This document shows positions 36,333-45,759 of a DNA stretch of 64,000 bases, piece after piece. Positions within the stretch are counted from its first letter, which is position 1. Every line of letters begins with the position of its first letter. This DNA is from Fidelibacterota bacterium (GTDB taxonomy: Bacteria; Fidelibacterota; UBA8477; JABMPR01). The notes beneath the pieces are model-generated. The model worked only from the letters and a program-made list of their open reading frames with translations, was not told where the DNA came from and searched no databases. The stretch lies in contig JAIPJM010000001.1 of assembly GCA_021734255.1 (NCBI GenBank), forward strand, positions 124,001 to 188,000, read 5' to 3'. The translations under genes and the position numbers were made by a program.

Positions 36333-37118
36333 ATGCACCAATTAGAGCTTGGATCAGCTCTGGAAACCGAGCTGAAGACATTGAATTGCCATGTCATCAC
36401 AGCCGAGGATACAGACAATTTTGTGGATAAGGCTGACACGGTCAGTATTCCTTCCTGGCCCGAGTTCATGATGCATGATACGGTGGCTAATAAATACTGG
36501 AGCCGCATGCATCAGAAGCACCCGCAGTTTCAGTTTGCCCTGGTGGAGAATGATTCTGGTCGCTGGAGAGCTGTTGGTAACAGCATTCCGGTCTCCTGGC
36601 AGGGTAGCCTGGATGAGCTACCTGATGAGGGTTGGGACTGGGCCATGACCTCCGGTATGATGGACAGCAACTGGAATATGCTTTCAGCTATCGCCATTCA
36701 GATCCACCCGGACTTCAGGGGAAAACGGCTCAGCTCGCTGATGATCAGGATCATGAAGGCTATCGGAAAGGAAGCCGGTTTTTCCGATCTCATCGCGCCA
36801 GTGCGGCCTAACCTGAAACACGAGAACCCGGCCATGAATATGGAGCTTTATGTCGATTGGCGGGACGAGGGGATATTGCATGACCCCTGGTTGCGTGTGC
36901 ATGAAAAAATGGGAGCGAGACTCATCAAGGTCTGCCACCAGGCCATGCACATTGTTGGGACAGTCAAGGAGTGGAAAGAATGGACAGGAATGACCTTTCC
37001 TGCTACAGGGCCCTATATTATCAAAGGCGCCCTGGTACCGGTAAATATTGATATCGAAAAGGATTCTGGCGTTTATGTTGAACCTAACGTCTGGATGGCA
37101 CACAAAATTAACGAATAG
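36333..37118 (+). CDS. GNAT-like acyltransferase-fold protein
   Basis: 261 aa. The centre has the acetyl-CoA-binding strand/loop AIAIQIHPDFRGKRLSSLMI, matching GNAT motif A (the R/Q-x-x-G-x-G/A loop is modified). Preceding segments bind the substrate side: IPSWPEFMMHDTVANKYW. The C-terminal 80 residues are atypically long for the family. Substrate unknown. Confidence 0.7.
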   Translation: MHQLELGSALETELKTLNCHVITAEDTDNFVDKADTVSIPSWPEFMMHDTVANKYWSRMHQKHPQFQFALVENDSGRWRAVGNSIPVSWQGSLDELPDEGWDWAMTSGMMDSNWNMLSAIAIQIHPDFRGKRLSSLMIRIMKAIGKEAGFSDLIAPVRPNLKHENPAMNMELYVDWRDEGILHDPWLRVHEKMGARLIKVCHQAMHIVGTVKEWKEWTGMTFPATGPYIIKGALVPVNIDIEKDSGVYVEPNVWMAHKINE

Positions 37119-37132
37119 CGCTGGATGACTTC

Positions 37133-37876
37133 ATGATAAAACTGAATGCTCTGACCAAGGAGTTCGAAACCACGGTCGCCGTCAAAAACCTGTCCCTGGA
37201 GATCGAAAAAGGAGAGCTGTTTTCCTTTCTGGGTCCCAACGGCGCCGGCAAGACCACGACCATCAAAATGATGGTGGGACTTATGACCCCTACAGCCGGA
37301 TCGTTGGAAATGGGTGGTTTCAACATGGACACCGATCCGCAGAAAGCCAAGGAACTCATCGGTTATGTGCCGGATGCAGCATTTTTGTATCAGCACCTGA
37401 CCGGAATTGAACTGCTGATGATGGTTGGTCAACTGTACTCCATGGATAATGCAGCCATTCAGACAGAGTTGGAGATCCTCTCCGAGCACTTGTTTATGAC
37501 AGAATGGATCGAAGAACGTATCTCGGGTTACTCCCGGGGGATGAAACAACGCCTGGCTTTCTCTGCCGCCTTCCTGCACCATCCTGAGATCCTGGTCATC
37601 GATGAACCCATGGTCGGCCTGGACCCGAAAACTGGCAGGATAATCAAGGACATGCTGAAGGAAAAACGAGACGCTGGTATCACCATTTTCGTTTCCACCC
37701 ACAACCTGAATGTGGCCGAAGAACTGTCAGATCGCATTGCCATTATTAACCGGGGTAAACTTCTGGGGGTAGGTACTGTGGATTCCTTCCAGTCTGTTTC
37801 AGGAAAAGCAGAAAACCTGGAAGAACGCTTCCTGCGTATTGTGGAGGAAGAAGAAAACACCGGGTCTGACCACTAA
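37133..37876 (+). CDS. ABC transporter ATP-binding protein
   Basis: 247 aa ATPase with Walker A GPNGAGKTTT, signature YSRGMKQRLAF, Walker B ILVIDEPMVGLD and H-loop STHNLN. The CcmA/drug-export-like layout and the adjacent large permease make an exporter likely. Starts 14 bp after the GNAT-like gene. Confidence 0.93.
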   Translation: MIKLNALTKEFETTVAVKNLSLEIEKGELFSFLGPNGAGKTTTIKMMVGLMTPTAGSLEMGGFNMDTDPQKAKELIGYVPDAAFLYQHLTGIELLMMVGQLYSMDNAAIQTELEILSEHLFMTEWIEERISGYSRGMKQRLAFSAAFLHHPEILVIDEPMVGLDPKTGRIIKDMLKEKRDAGITIFVSTHNLNVAEELSDRIAIINRGKLLGVGTVDSFQSVSGKAENLEERFLRIVEEEENTGSDH

Positions 37877-37905
37877 TGCGCCTCACTCTTAACAAACAAC
37901 CCTTT

Positions 37906-37985
37906 GTCATCCTGAGCCAGAGGCGAAGGATCTTGAACCATATTTCGAAACAGGGATCAAGATTCTTCACTACGTTCAGAATGAC
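37906..37985. repeat. Intergenic GTCAT..ATGAC element, copy 2
   Basis: Bounded by GTCATCCTGAGC and TTCAGAATGAC, with internal GGATCTTGA / TCAAGATTC arms. It lies between the ABC ATPase and permease genes. It is the same family as 21491-21592; single-sided copies are at about 39735, 42864 and 50887. Confidence 0.7.
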
Positions 37986-38019
37986 AAACACTTGTTAAAA
38001 TTAGCAGGGAGAGTCCACC

Positions 38020-39696
38020 ATCGTTTCTCAGCAAGCACAGTTATTATTTCGCGTCAAGCGCCAGAACCTGAGAGGGTTTCTTTCCGACGTCTTTAAAAAG
38101 AAGCGCCTGGAGATCCTGGTCTCCACCCTCATCGTGACCGGACTCATTCTGGGTGGCTATCGCCTGCTGATCTCCGGCGGCGAGTTTCTGCTGCGGCAGG
38201 GAGAACTGGGTGAGGTCTTTCTGGATCGGATGTTTTATCTGGGCTGGTCCATTATTTTCTATCTGCTGGTCCTCTCCAACCTGATTACCGGTTTTTCTAC
38301 TTTTTACCGCTCACCTGAAGTGGCTTTTCTTTTCACTCTGCCGGTGGAAACTGCGCAGATATTCAAAGTGAAATTCACAGAGAATCTGGTCTATAGTTCC
38401 TGGGCCATCCTCATTCTGGGGATTCCCATGACCCTGGCCTATGGGGAATTACAGGGCCTGTCCGCTCTGGCGTACATCACCGTCTTTATTACCGGTATTC
38501 TGCCCTTCCTTTTTATTGCCACCGTGACGGCATCCCTGCTGTTGGTCCTGCTGGTCAACCTGTCCCGCTTCTTCAAGATGCGCACCCTGTTTATCAGTCT
38601 TGGGTTGATCTTCACTGGCGCCTTCTACCTCTACTTCACCGTCAGTCAGCAAGACACAGTGGTGGGCGGTCAACTGGGTAACTTCAGGGCCCTGGGCCGC
38701 TATATGGCCAATTTGTCCAGCACACCCTTCCCCTTTATTCCCAGCTACTGGCTGAGCAAACTATTTCTGGATTCTGAAACGCTCCAGTGGCTGGAACGGC
38801 TTTACTTTTCAGCCCTCTTCATCACCACGGCCCTGGTGGGCTGGGAGGTATCCCTGGGGGTTGCCAGGATGCACTATTTCACCTCTTATCAGATCATGGA
38901 GCGAACCGGTGGCGGCGCTATTAAAAAGGGTATGAATCGCATCTTTACACTTCCCCTGATGGGCTTGCAGCGGCCGATGCAGGGGTTGCTTGCCAAGGAT
39001 TTTGTTCAGTTTCTAAGAACGCCGCAGCAATGGGTGCAGTTTCTGCTCATGGGTTTTTTCATTAGCATCTATCTGATCAACCTGTCCAGGGGGCGCGTCC
39101 ATTTTCATGACCTGTTGCCTATATGGCAGAACGCCATCTACGTGTTCAACTTTGGCTTCACCGGGTTCATCATGGCTGCTCTGACGGCCCGCTTCGTTTA
39201 TCCCATGGTCAGTATGGAGGGCCGCAGTCTATGGATCCTGCGAGCTGCACCCTTTTCCATGCGTCAGGTCTTCCAGGAGAAATTCTGGTTTGCATTTTTC
39301 AGCCTGTTCACCCTGGCCGAGATCGTGGTCATGGTTTCCAATTATTTTCTGGGACTTCAAGCGGAGATCGCCGTGATCGCCAGCGGGTTCATGCTTATGA
39401 CAAGCTTGTCGCTGATCAGTTTATCTCTGGGACTGGGGGCGGTCTATGCGCAATTCGACGAACCCAACCCCATGAAGGTGAGCAGCGGTTATGGTGGAAT
39501 CATTGCCATCGTACTCAGTCTTATTTATGTTTCATTTTCCGTCCTGTCGCTGGTGTTTGTGATTCGCCTGTACCAGGGAGATGGAAGTGGCTGGCTTATC
39601 GGCGTCACGGTTGCCTTTGTGGTGATCTTGACCTTCCTGTATACCTGGTTGCCCCTGCGCTGGGGTTTGCGATCGCTTGCCACTTACGAACCGTAA
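38020..39696 (+). CDS. ABC exporter permease; apparent non-AUG (ATC) start
   Basis: About 558 aa if begun at 38020. The track starts at GTG 38134, inside the first transmembrane helix (LVSTLIVTGLILGGYRLL). The in-frame sequence upstream is clearly coding (QLLFRVKRQNLRGFLSDVFKKKRLE, a cytoplasmic lead-in) and is open back to TAG 38002. It contains no ATG, GTG or TTG, but GGGAGAG lies 6 nt before ATC 38020. About twelve hydrophobic helices follow. It should pair with the ATPase just upstream. Confidence 0.8.
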   Translation: MVSQQAQLLFRVKRQNLRGFLSDVFKKKRLEILVSTLIVTGLILGGYRLLISGGEFLLRQGELGEVFLDRMFYLGWSIIFYLLVLSNLITGFSTFYRSPEVAFLFTLPVETAQIFKVKFTENLVYSSWAILILGIPMTLAYGELQGLSALAYITVFITGILPFLFIATVTASLLLVLLVNLSRFFKMRTLFISLGLIFTGAFYLYFTVSQQDTVVGGQLGNFRALGRYMANLSSTPFPFIPSYWLSKLFLDSETLQWLERLYFSALFITTALVGWEVSLGVARMHYFTSYQIMERTGGGAIKKGMNRIFTLPLMGLQRPMQGLLAKDFVQFLRTPQQWVQFLLMGFFISIYLINLSRGRVHFHDLLPIWQNAIYVFNFGFTGFIMAALTARFVYPMVSMEGRSLWILRAAPFSMRQVFQEKFWFAFFSLFTLAEIVVMVSNYFLGLQAEIAVIASGFMLMTSLSLISLSLGLGAVYAQFDEPNPMKVSSGYGGIIAIVLSLIYVSFSVLSLVFVIRLYQGDGSGWLIGVTVAFVVILTFLYTWLPLRWGLRSLATYEP

Positions 39697-39845
39697 TCGG
39701 AGTAAAAAGTTAAAAATGAAAAAGTCGAGATTGTCATCCTGAGCCTGTCGAAGGATCTTTATCCAAGCCTGAAAGAAGCAGGCTGAGCTGAGGGGCTGTT
39801 TTATGAAAGCGGGAAAGAAAATTGAGCAAGTAAAAAGGATATAAA

Positions 39846-40337
39846 ATGGAAAAACTAGACACGATGTACCAGCAACTTGATGAACAGATCACGTCTTTCA
39901 TGAGGAGCTATGGGATCACGTTTTTACGGATCAGCCTGGGCATCATCTTTTTCTGGTTTGGCTTTTTGAAATTCTTCCCGGGCTTGAGTCCGGCTGATCA
40001 GATCGCCACCCAAACCATCACCACGCTGACCTTTGGTCTCATTCAGCCCGATGTGTCCATCATCATTCTGGCTGCCTGGGAAACCTTGATCGGCCTGGGC
40101 TTGATCCTGGGCAAGTACCTGAGAGTTATCCTGTTCCTCTTGTTTGCCCAAATGCTGGGGACCATGACCCCTTTGATCCTGTTTCCAGCAGAGACCTTTA
40201 CCCGCTTTCCTTATGCACCCACGCTGGAAGGTCAGTACATCATCAAGAACCTGATCTTGATCAGTGCTGGACTGGTAGTCGGTGCCACAGTCAGAGGCGG
40301 CCGCATTACTGAATCCAGGACTGCAGTCGAAGAATAA
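39846..40337 (+). CDS. DoxX-like membrane protein
   Basis: 163 aa with four membrane spans; the first reads GITFLRISLGIIFFWFGFLKFFPG, the typical DoxX opening. A second block, AWETLIGLGLILGKYLRVILFLLFAQMLGT, and the last span around NLILISAGLVVGA follow. DoxX-like proteins have been linked to quinone/redox homeostasis but most are uncharacterised. Confidence 0.85.
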   Translation: MEKLDTMYQQLDEQITSFMRSYGITFLRISLGIIFFWFGFLKFFPGLSPADQIATQTITTLTFGLIQPDVSIIILAAWETLIGLGLILGKYLRVILFLLFAQMLGTMTPLILFPAETFTRFPYAPTLEGQYIIKNLILISAGLVVGATVRGGRITESRTAVEE

Positions 40338-40740
40338 CGCGTAGCTGAAACCCCTCGCAAAGCCCCGGAGACGCAGAGAGAGAAGCAAGAAGAGGCAGCG
40401 CCGTCTTTCTGAGGAGTCCGAGCCAGAATGGCGGGACGAGCGAAGAATCTCGGACAGTAGCCTGTTGGTAAAATCCTGAAACATTAAAGCTATATGTCAA
40501 TGAATGATAATCAGAGATCGCGTTACTTCGACGTCGCTCGGCACAGGCTTCATTGCATTCCTCGCCCGTCTGCTCCACCCGCCGCCGTTGGCCACCGTCA
40601 CATGCGGGGTTCCGGGGTTCAGCTTCGCCGGGCAGGCAAAGACGGTAACGGATTTCTGCTCATTATGGCTTCGTATCCAGGGTCGATAATGCTAGTTTAT
40701 CAGGCGTTTAACTACCCGGAAAGAAAAGTTTTAGACTGAA
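40338..40740. repeat. Gene-free stretch with repeat-family 3 in reverse orientation
   Basis: About 400 bp without a credible gene. The segment near 40600-40650 (CTTCGCCGGGCAGGCAAAGAC) is the reverse complement of repeat material at 48840-48875 and 49535-49565. Short ORFs here (40494, 40504) are within the repeat and not proteins I can support. Confidence 0.5.
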
Positions 40741-40751
40741 AGGAATAAAAA

Positions 40752-42839
40752 ATGAAACAGAGTTTAATGCTGGTAAGCGTTCTATTGTTGATTGGATGTC
40801 TACCCCTGCAACAGGCCATGGACACAGCGCCAGCTGGCGAAATGACGGACAACCCCTTTATCCACGGATTCAATGAGATCATTCCCTTCGCAGAGGTCAG
40901 GGCTGAGGATATTCCTGAAGCAACCGATCTCACCCTGGAAAAAGCCCAGGGCATGCTGGATGATATTATTGCCATCAAGGATGGTGATCACACCTTTGCG
41001 AACACCATCGTCGCCATTGACGACATTAGCTATGAACTGGCCAAGGTCTGGTACCCGGTCTACCTCATGGGCTCTGTTCACCCGGAAGAAGCGGTCAGGA
41101 ATAATGCAGATTCTGCTGTCCTGAAGTTCTCGGCCTGGGAAACCGACTTTAGTCTAAATGAAGACCTGTTCAACGCCGTCGAGACATTTGCCACAACCGA
41201 AGCAGCAAAAGTACTCACCGGCGAAGACAAGGTCCTTTTTGATGACACCTATGAAGGGTTCCTGCGTCAGGGTTTTGGTCTCCCCAAAGAGAAGCGGGAC
41301 GAGATCAAAAAGGTCCGCAACGAACTGAGCAAGATCGGTCAGGATTTCAGTAACAATATTTCCAACTACACGGATACCCTGGTGGTTACCGAAGCTCAGA
41401 TGGACGGGACACCGCAGTGGTATAAAGACGCCTATCGTCATGGAGACGTATACAAGATCGACATCTCTTACCCGGCGCGACGGACCTTCATGCAGCTGTC
41501 CACCGATGCAGACGCCCGCAAGGCACTGAGTGAAAAGTTTCTGAACCGCGCTGCTGACTCCAATGTGGAGCTTATTCCCACGATGGTAGAAACCCGCCAC
41601 AAACTGGCCCGTATCTTGGGCTATGATTCTTATGCTGATTATCTGCTGGAGGAAAGGATGCCCAAGAATCCAGAGACGGTCTGGACATTCGAAAAAGAAT
41701 TGAACGCGGCCCTGAAAGAGAAACTCATGGCAGAGAAACAGGAATTGCTGGAGCTAAAGTCAAGATTATCAGGTAAAAAAGAAAAAGAGGTCAATTACTG
41801 GGAACTCCACTTCCTGGAGAACATCGTCGGTGAGGAAAAGTATAGCCTGAACGAAGAAGAAATTGCCGAGTATTTCGAATTGACAGCTGTCCGTGATGGC
41901 TTTTTCGCCATTACCCAGAAGGTGTTTGGTTTGAACTTTAAACAGATCGAGAACCCCAGTGTCTGGCACGAGGATGTCACCATGTATGAGGTCTTCGATT
42001 CAGCATCAGGTAAACGCCTGGGATATTTCTACCTGGATCTTTTTCCACGGGAGAATAAATACAACCACGCCGCCCATTTTGGCATCAATAAAGGCAAGCA
42101 GACCAAAGATGGTTACCAGTATCCCGTTGCCAGTCTGGTCTGTAATTTCACCAAACCAGAGGGTGATAAACCATCTCTGTTAAAGCACAAATCAGAAGTT
42201 GCCACTTTCTTCCATGAGTTCGGTCACCTGATCCATGGCATGGTCACTACGGCTAAATATTTTGCCCACTCCGGCACCAGTGTGGACCGCGATTTCGTGG
42301 AAGCGCCATCACAGATCTTTGAGAACTGGGTCTGGGACAAGGAATCCCTGCAGATCTTCGCCAAACATTATGAGACCGGCGAGGCGATCCCGGACGCGCT
42401 CCTGGAAAGTATGTTGGCAGCCAAGAATATGACCAGTGGTGGTGATATGGCTTTCCAGGTATTTCTGGGAACCCAGGATCTGACCCTGTATGACACCTGG
42501 GGTAAAGAGGATACTGGCGAGAGCCTGCTGGAAATGTCACGCCGGGTTCATAAGGACATTCTGTACTGGAATGAAACCCCGAATACGGCCCGGATTGCAT
42601 CGTTCGGTCACCTGAATGGTTACGCTGCCAGTTACTATGGTTATGCCTGGGCGGAGGTCTTTGCCCAGGATATGTTCTCCGTCTTTGAACGGGATGGTGT
42701 GCTGAATCCAGAGGTCGGTATGCGTTTCCGGAACGACGTGCTGGCTCCTGGCGGCAGTAAAGAAGCCCTGGACCTGGTGGAAGGCTTCCTGGGTAGGAAA
42801 TCCAATAACGAGGCGTTTAAGAGAAGTCTGGGCTTGTAA
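40752..42839 (+). CDS. M3-family oligopeptidase, lipoprotein
   Basis: 695 aa zinc metallopeptidase of the thimet oligopeptidase/Dcp type. The active site FFHEFGHLIHG (HExxH) is near residue 487, with the third ligand Glu in the SQIFENWVWD segment 25 residues on. The signal LMLVSVLLLIGC marks an envelope lipoprotein. It likely trims peptides in the periplasm. Confidence 0.94.
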   Translation: MKQSLMLVSVLLLIGCLPLQQAMDTAPAGEMTDNPFIHGFNEIIPFAEVRAEDIPEATDLTLEKAQGMLDDIIAIKDGDHTFANTIVAIDDISYELAKVWYPVYLMGSVHPEEAVRNNADSAVLKFSAWETDFSLNEDLFNAVETFATTEAAKVLTGEDKVLFDDTYEGFLRQGFGLPKEKRDEIKKVRNELSKIGQDFSNNISNYTDTLVVTEAQMDGTPQWYKDAYRHGDVYKIDISYPARRTFMQLSTDADARKALSEKFLNRAADSNVELIPTMVETRHKLARILGYDSYADYLLEERMPKNPETVWTFEKELNAALKEKLMAEKQELLELKSRLSGKKEKEVNYWELHFLENIVGEEKYSLNEEEIAEYFELTAVRDGFFAITQKVFGLNFKQIENPSVWHEDVTMYEVFDSASGKRLGYFYLDLFPRENKYNHAAHFGINKGKQTKDGYQYPVASLVCNFTKPEGDKPSLLKHKSEVATFFHEFGHLIHGMVTTAKYFAHSGTSVDRDFVEAPSQIFENWVWDKESLQIFAKHYETGEAIPDALLESMLAAKNMTSGGDMAFQVFLGTQDLTLYDTWGKEDTGESLLEMSRRVHKDILYWNETPNTARIASFGHLNGYAASYYGYAWAEVFAQDMFSVFERDGVLNPEVGMRFRNDVLAPGGSKEALDLVEGFLGRKSNNEAFKRSLGL

Positions 42840-43090
42840 CCACATACGCCAAACCCAGTTTTGTCATCCCGAGCGGAGTCGAGGGATCTGGACCGCTAGC
42901 CATGATATTGTCGTATGAGTTACCGAGTTTTTGAGTTTAACGGTGGGTTTTGTCGTACGACAGTAGAGGATTTAGACACACCAGTGTTTGAGGGTGAAGC
43001 CACCCCCTCTGTCCTTCGGACATCTCCCCCAAGGGAGAACTACTCCAAAAGAAGGGTCGTTGCCAGACGTACATTAATGGACAAGAAAAC

Positions 43091-43507
43091 ATGAATACTA
43101 AATCATTAGAAAAATATGAAAAAGAGTATGTCGTTCAGGCCTCTGATATCGATATGCTCGGACATGTAAATAACGTTGTGTATGTACAATGGGTTCAGGA
43201 TATCGCGACTGAAGCATGGAATGCCACAGCCACACCTGAGCAAAGGGAAAAGCTGTTCTGGGTGGTTGCCAAACATGAGATCGAATACCGCAGACCTGCC
43301 TTTGAGAATGAGGTATTAGTGATTCGTACCTGGGTAGGACGAGCAGGGGAAAAACTGTTCACACGGTTTACCGATGTGGTCCGGAAAAAAGATGGTAAGC
43401 TGATCGTAAAGGCACTGACCCACTGGGCGCCTATCGACGCCCAGACCCTGCGCCCCATCAAACCCGGTGATGATGTCTATGAGTTGTTTTCTGCACTGAT
43501 GGAGTAA
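43091..43507 (+). CDS. Acyl-CoA thioesterase, 4HBT/hotdog family
   Basis: 138 aa single hotdog domain: VVQASDIDMLGHVNNVVYVQWVQD carries the catalytic Asp and the HVNN block, and the strand EFRRPAFENE-like IEYRRPAFENEVLVIRTW follows. It hydrolyses acyl-CoA thioesters; chain specificity is unknown. Confidence 0.9.
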   Translation: MNTKSLEKYEKEYVVQASDIDMLGHVNNVVYVQWVQDIATEAWNATATPEQREKLFWVVAKHEIEYRRPAFENEVLVIRTWVGRAGEKLFTRFTDVVRKKDGKLIVKALTHWAPIDAQTLRPIKPGDDVYELFSALME

Positions 43508-43566
43508 AATTAGCGGTTATCGCGTTTTGAGTTGCCAGTTGTTGAGTTTTATGGTGAACGATCAAG

Positions 43567-43630
43567 GCCACAGATGAAACACAGATAAGCCTGGTGGTAG
43601 CCTTTAATAACATCTGTGTGTATCTGTGGC
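43567..43630. repeat. CCACAG-type intergenic hairpin repeat, copy B
   Basis: Arms GCCACAGATGAAACACAGAT and ATCTGTGTGTATCTGTGGC around a 24-nt loop. Matches copy A at 22434-22488 in the arms. Confidence 0.65.
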
Positions 43631-43684
43631 AAAGAGAAAAAACGAACGACTCATGCATGTTCTTCTAGAAGAGGACAATCATCA

Positions 43685-44044
43685 ATGACACCAAAAGAAC
43701 TGATCGAAAAGTGGGTGGACGCATTCAACCGCGGCGATGCAGATGACGTCGCTGCTTTTTATGCTGAGAACGCCATCAATCATCAGGTGGCGGAGACGCC
43801 AGTGGAAGGAAAGACCGCCATCCGCAACATGTTCGCCCACGAGTTTGCCCAGGCTGATATGATCTGCATCATTGAAAACCTTTTTGAAGATGGCGAGTGG
43901 GTCATTCTGGAGTGGAAGGACCCTCTGGGTCTCAGGGGCTGTGGCTTTTTCAAGATACAGAACGAACAGATTGTTTTTCAGCGTGGTTACTGGGACAAGC
44001 TATCCTTTTTGCGTATGCATAAGCTTCCGATCCCAGGCAATTAA
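43685..44044 (+). CDS. SnoaL/NTF2-like protein
   Basis: 119 aa from the ATG at 43685; the track start at 43616 lies in the hairpin repeat. The cone-like fold is typical: ELIEKWVDAFNRGDADDVAAFYAENAINH followed by GKTAIRNMFAHEF and WVILEWKDPLG. Members are small-molecule isomerases/hydrolases or binding proteins. First of four tightly packed genes (to 44834). Confidence 0.85.
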   Translation: MTPKELIEKWVDAFNRGDADDVAAFYAENAINHQVAETPVEGKTAIRNMFAHEFAQADMICIIENLFEDGEWVILEWKDPLGLRGCGFFKIQNEQIVFQRGYWDKLSFLRMHKLPIPGN

Positions 44045-44056
44045 AGGGGTTACACC

Positions 44057-44494
44057 ATGGTGAATATGGAGTCCGTCTTTATCGCACAGAAACCGGATGT
44101 GATCTGGGAATTCCTGGAGGATGTCAGAAACGATGTCGTCTGGAGGCAGGGCATTACAAAAGCTGAGTGGACATCCAAACCTCCTTACGGGGCAGGATCC
44201 ACAGGCGAACACACCCACAAACAGGTGGGACGCTTGAAATGGGTCATCACCCAATATGAGCCGGGCAACAGTTTTGAGTTCAAACATATAGAGGGAGCCC
44301 TGGCAGGCTCGACGGCCTTCTTTCGGGTACAGCCGGAGAATGGCGGTAGCCGCGTTGATTTTCAGGCAACCTTCACTGGGCCGCTCAAGTTTCGTTTTAT
44401 GCTGATCTTCATGGGGGGAATGATGCGCAAGAGCATGAAGACGGATCTTCAAACCCTCAAGAACCACCTGGAAAAGGAGTCACACCATGAATAA
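44057..44494 (+). CDS. SRPBCC-family (polyketide cyclase-like) protein
   Basis: 145 aa START-like fold: ESVFIAQKPDVIWEFLEDVRND at the N-terminus, GSTGEHTHKQVGRLKWVI at the centre and a C-terminal amphipathic helix. Binds a hydrophobic ligand. Overlaps the next gene by 8 bp. Confidence 0.85.
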   Translation: MVNMESVFIAQKPDVIWEFLEDVRNDVVWRQGITKAEWTSKPPYGAGSTGEHTHKQVGRLKWVITQYEPGNSFEFKHIEGALAGSTAFFRVQPENGGSRVDFQATFTGPLKFRFMLIFMGGMMRKSMKTDLQTLKNHLEKESHHE

Positions 44495-44834
44495 ACATAA
44501 ACTGTTCCTGCTCAACCCTGGTTTCCATGATGGCAATGAGGGTCCTTATTTTTGCCCACACAATGCCGCCATGGAAGGCTTGCTGAAATATGTCCCTGAA
44601 TTGAAAGACCAACTGGAGATTGTGTATGTGGATTTTGTGCGCCCCAGACCACCGATCGTTGAAACCCTGGGTGAAGAGAATCAGGACTCGCCGGTCCTGG
44701 TTCTGGATGAGGGTACCACACCACCAGACAACGCCAGACTGAGCGACGAGACTGGTCGGGCTTTCTTTCTGGGAGAGGATGAGATATTCGATTTTCTCCA
44801 TCAGCACTTTGGAATAATGAAGCCGCACGAGTAG
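44487..44834 (+). CDS. DUF3088-like thioredoxin-fold protein with one Cys of the CxxC lost
   Basis: 115 aa. The front, KLFLLNPGFHDGNEGPYFCPHNAAMEGLL, resembles DUF3088, where I recall a CxxC at the CPHN position; here the second Cys is Asn. GEENQDSPVLVLDEG is the cis-Pro strand. Function unknown; redox activity by disulfide is unlikely in this copy. Confidence 0.75.
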   Translation: MNKHKLFLLNPGFHDGNEGPYFCPHNAAMEGLLKYVPELKDQLEIVYVDFVRPRPPIVETLGEENQDSPVLVLDEGTTPPDNARLSDETGRAFFLGEDEIFDFLHQHFGIMKPHE

Positions 44835-44892
44835 TTAAAAAGGCAAAATTAAAAGTTACGGTCTTTGCGTGGGGTATAATCAAGGAGAAAAA

Positions 44893-45723
44893 ATGATCAA
44901 TAAAATAACGGATAAAACACACTTGAATAATGGGGTAGACATGCCCTGGCTGGGATTTGGTGTTTTTCAGATAAAGGATGGCCAGCCGGTAGAGCAGGCC
45001 GTGAAGACCGCCCTGGGTGTGGGATATCGGAGTATTGACACAGCGGCCGTATACAAAAACGAACGCGGCGTTGGCAAGGCTATCCGGGAGAGTGGCGTTT
45101 CCCGAGATGAAATATTCCTCACCACCAAGCTATGGAATGAGGACCAGCGCCAGCATCGGGTACAGGCAGCCTTTGACGAAAGCCTAAAGCGACTGGGGGT
45201 AGATTATGTGGACCTCTATCTGGTGCACTGGCCAGTGAAAGACCATTACCAGAACACCTGGCCTGAGATGGAGCAGATCTATAACAGTGGGCGAGCAAAG
45301 GCTATCGGCGTGAGTAATTTCATGGTCCATCACCTGGATGATATTCTACCTGGCTGTGACGTTGTGCCGGCTACCAACCAGATCGAGTTTCACCCTCACC
45401 TTGTCCAACCGGAGCTGCTAGAACATTGTGAAAAGTACGATATTCGCGTGGAAGCCTGGAGCCCTTTGATGAAGGGTGAGGTTGTTAATATCTCGGTTAT
45501 CCAGGGCCTGGCTGAGAAGTATGGTAAAACGCCGGCTCAGATCACCCTGCGCTGGGATGTACAGCATGGGGTTGTCACCATTCCCAAATCAGAACTTGCG
45601 GAGCGCATTGCAGAGAATGCCGGGATCTTTGACTTTGAACTAGACCAGGAAGACATGGGTCTGCTAGACAGACTGGATCAGGGTAAGCGGATCGGTCCCG
45701 ACCCGGACAACTTTAACTTTTGA
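44893..45723 (+). CDS. Aldo/keto reductase (AKR5-like)
   Basis: 276 aa from the ATG at 44893 (AAGGAG 8 nt upstream). Catalytic tetrad segments: RSIDTAAVYKNERGVG (Asp, Tyr), FLTTKLWNED (Lys) and DLYLVHWPVKD (His). NADPH-binding end IPKSELAERIAENAGIFDF. Reduces carbonyls with NADPH; substrate unknown. Confidence 0.93.
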   Translation: MINKITDKTHLNNGVDMPWLGFGVFQIKDGQPVEQAVKTALGVGYRSIDTAAVYKNERGVGKAIRESGVSRDEIFLTTKLWNEDQRQHRVQAAFDESLKRLGVDYVDLYLVHWPVKDHYQNTWPEMEQIYNSGRAKAIGVSNFMVHHLDDILPGCDVVPATNQIEFHPHLVQPELLEHCEKYDIRVEAWSPLMKGEVVNISVIQGLAEKYGKTPAQITLRWDVQHGVVTIPKSELAERIAENAGIFDFELDQEDMGLLDRLDQGKRIGPDPDNFNF

Positions 45724-45759
45724 TCTTTTATAAACAGACACAGACAGAGGAATTATAAA

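Noticed and set aside
40494-40739. Short ORFs in the gap before the M3 peptidase
   Set aside because: They lie in repeat-family 3 sequence and have no credible ribosome-binding site or domain.
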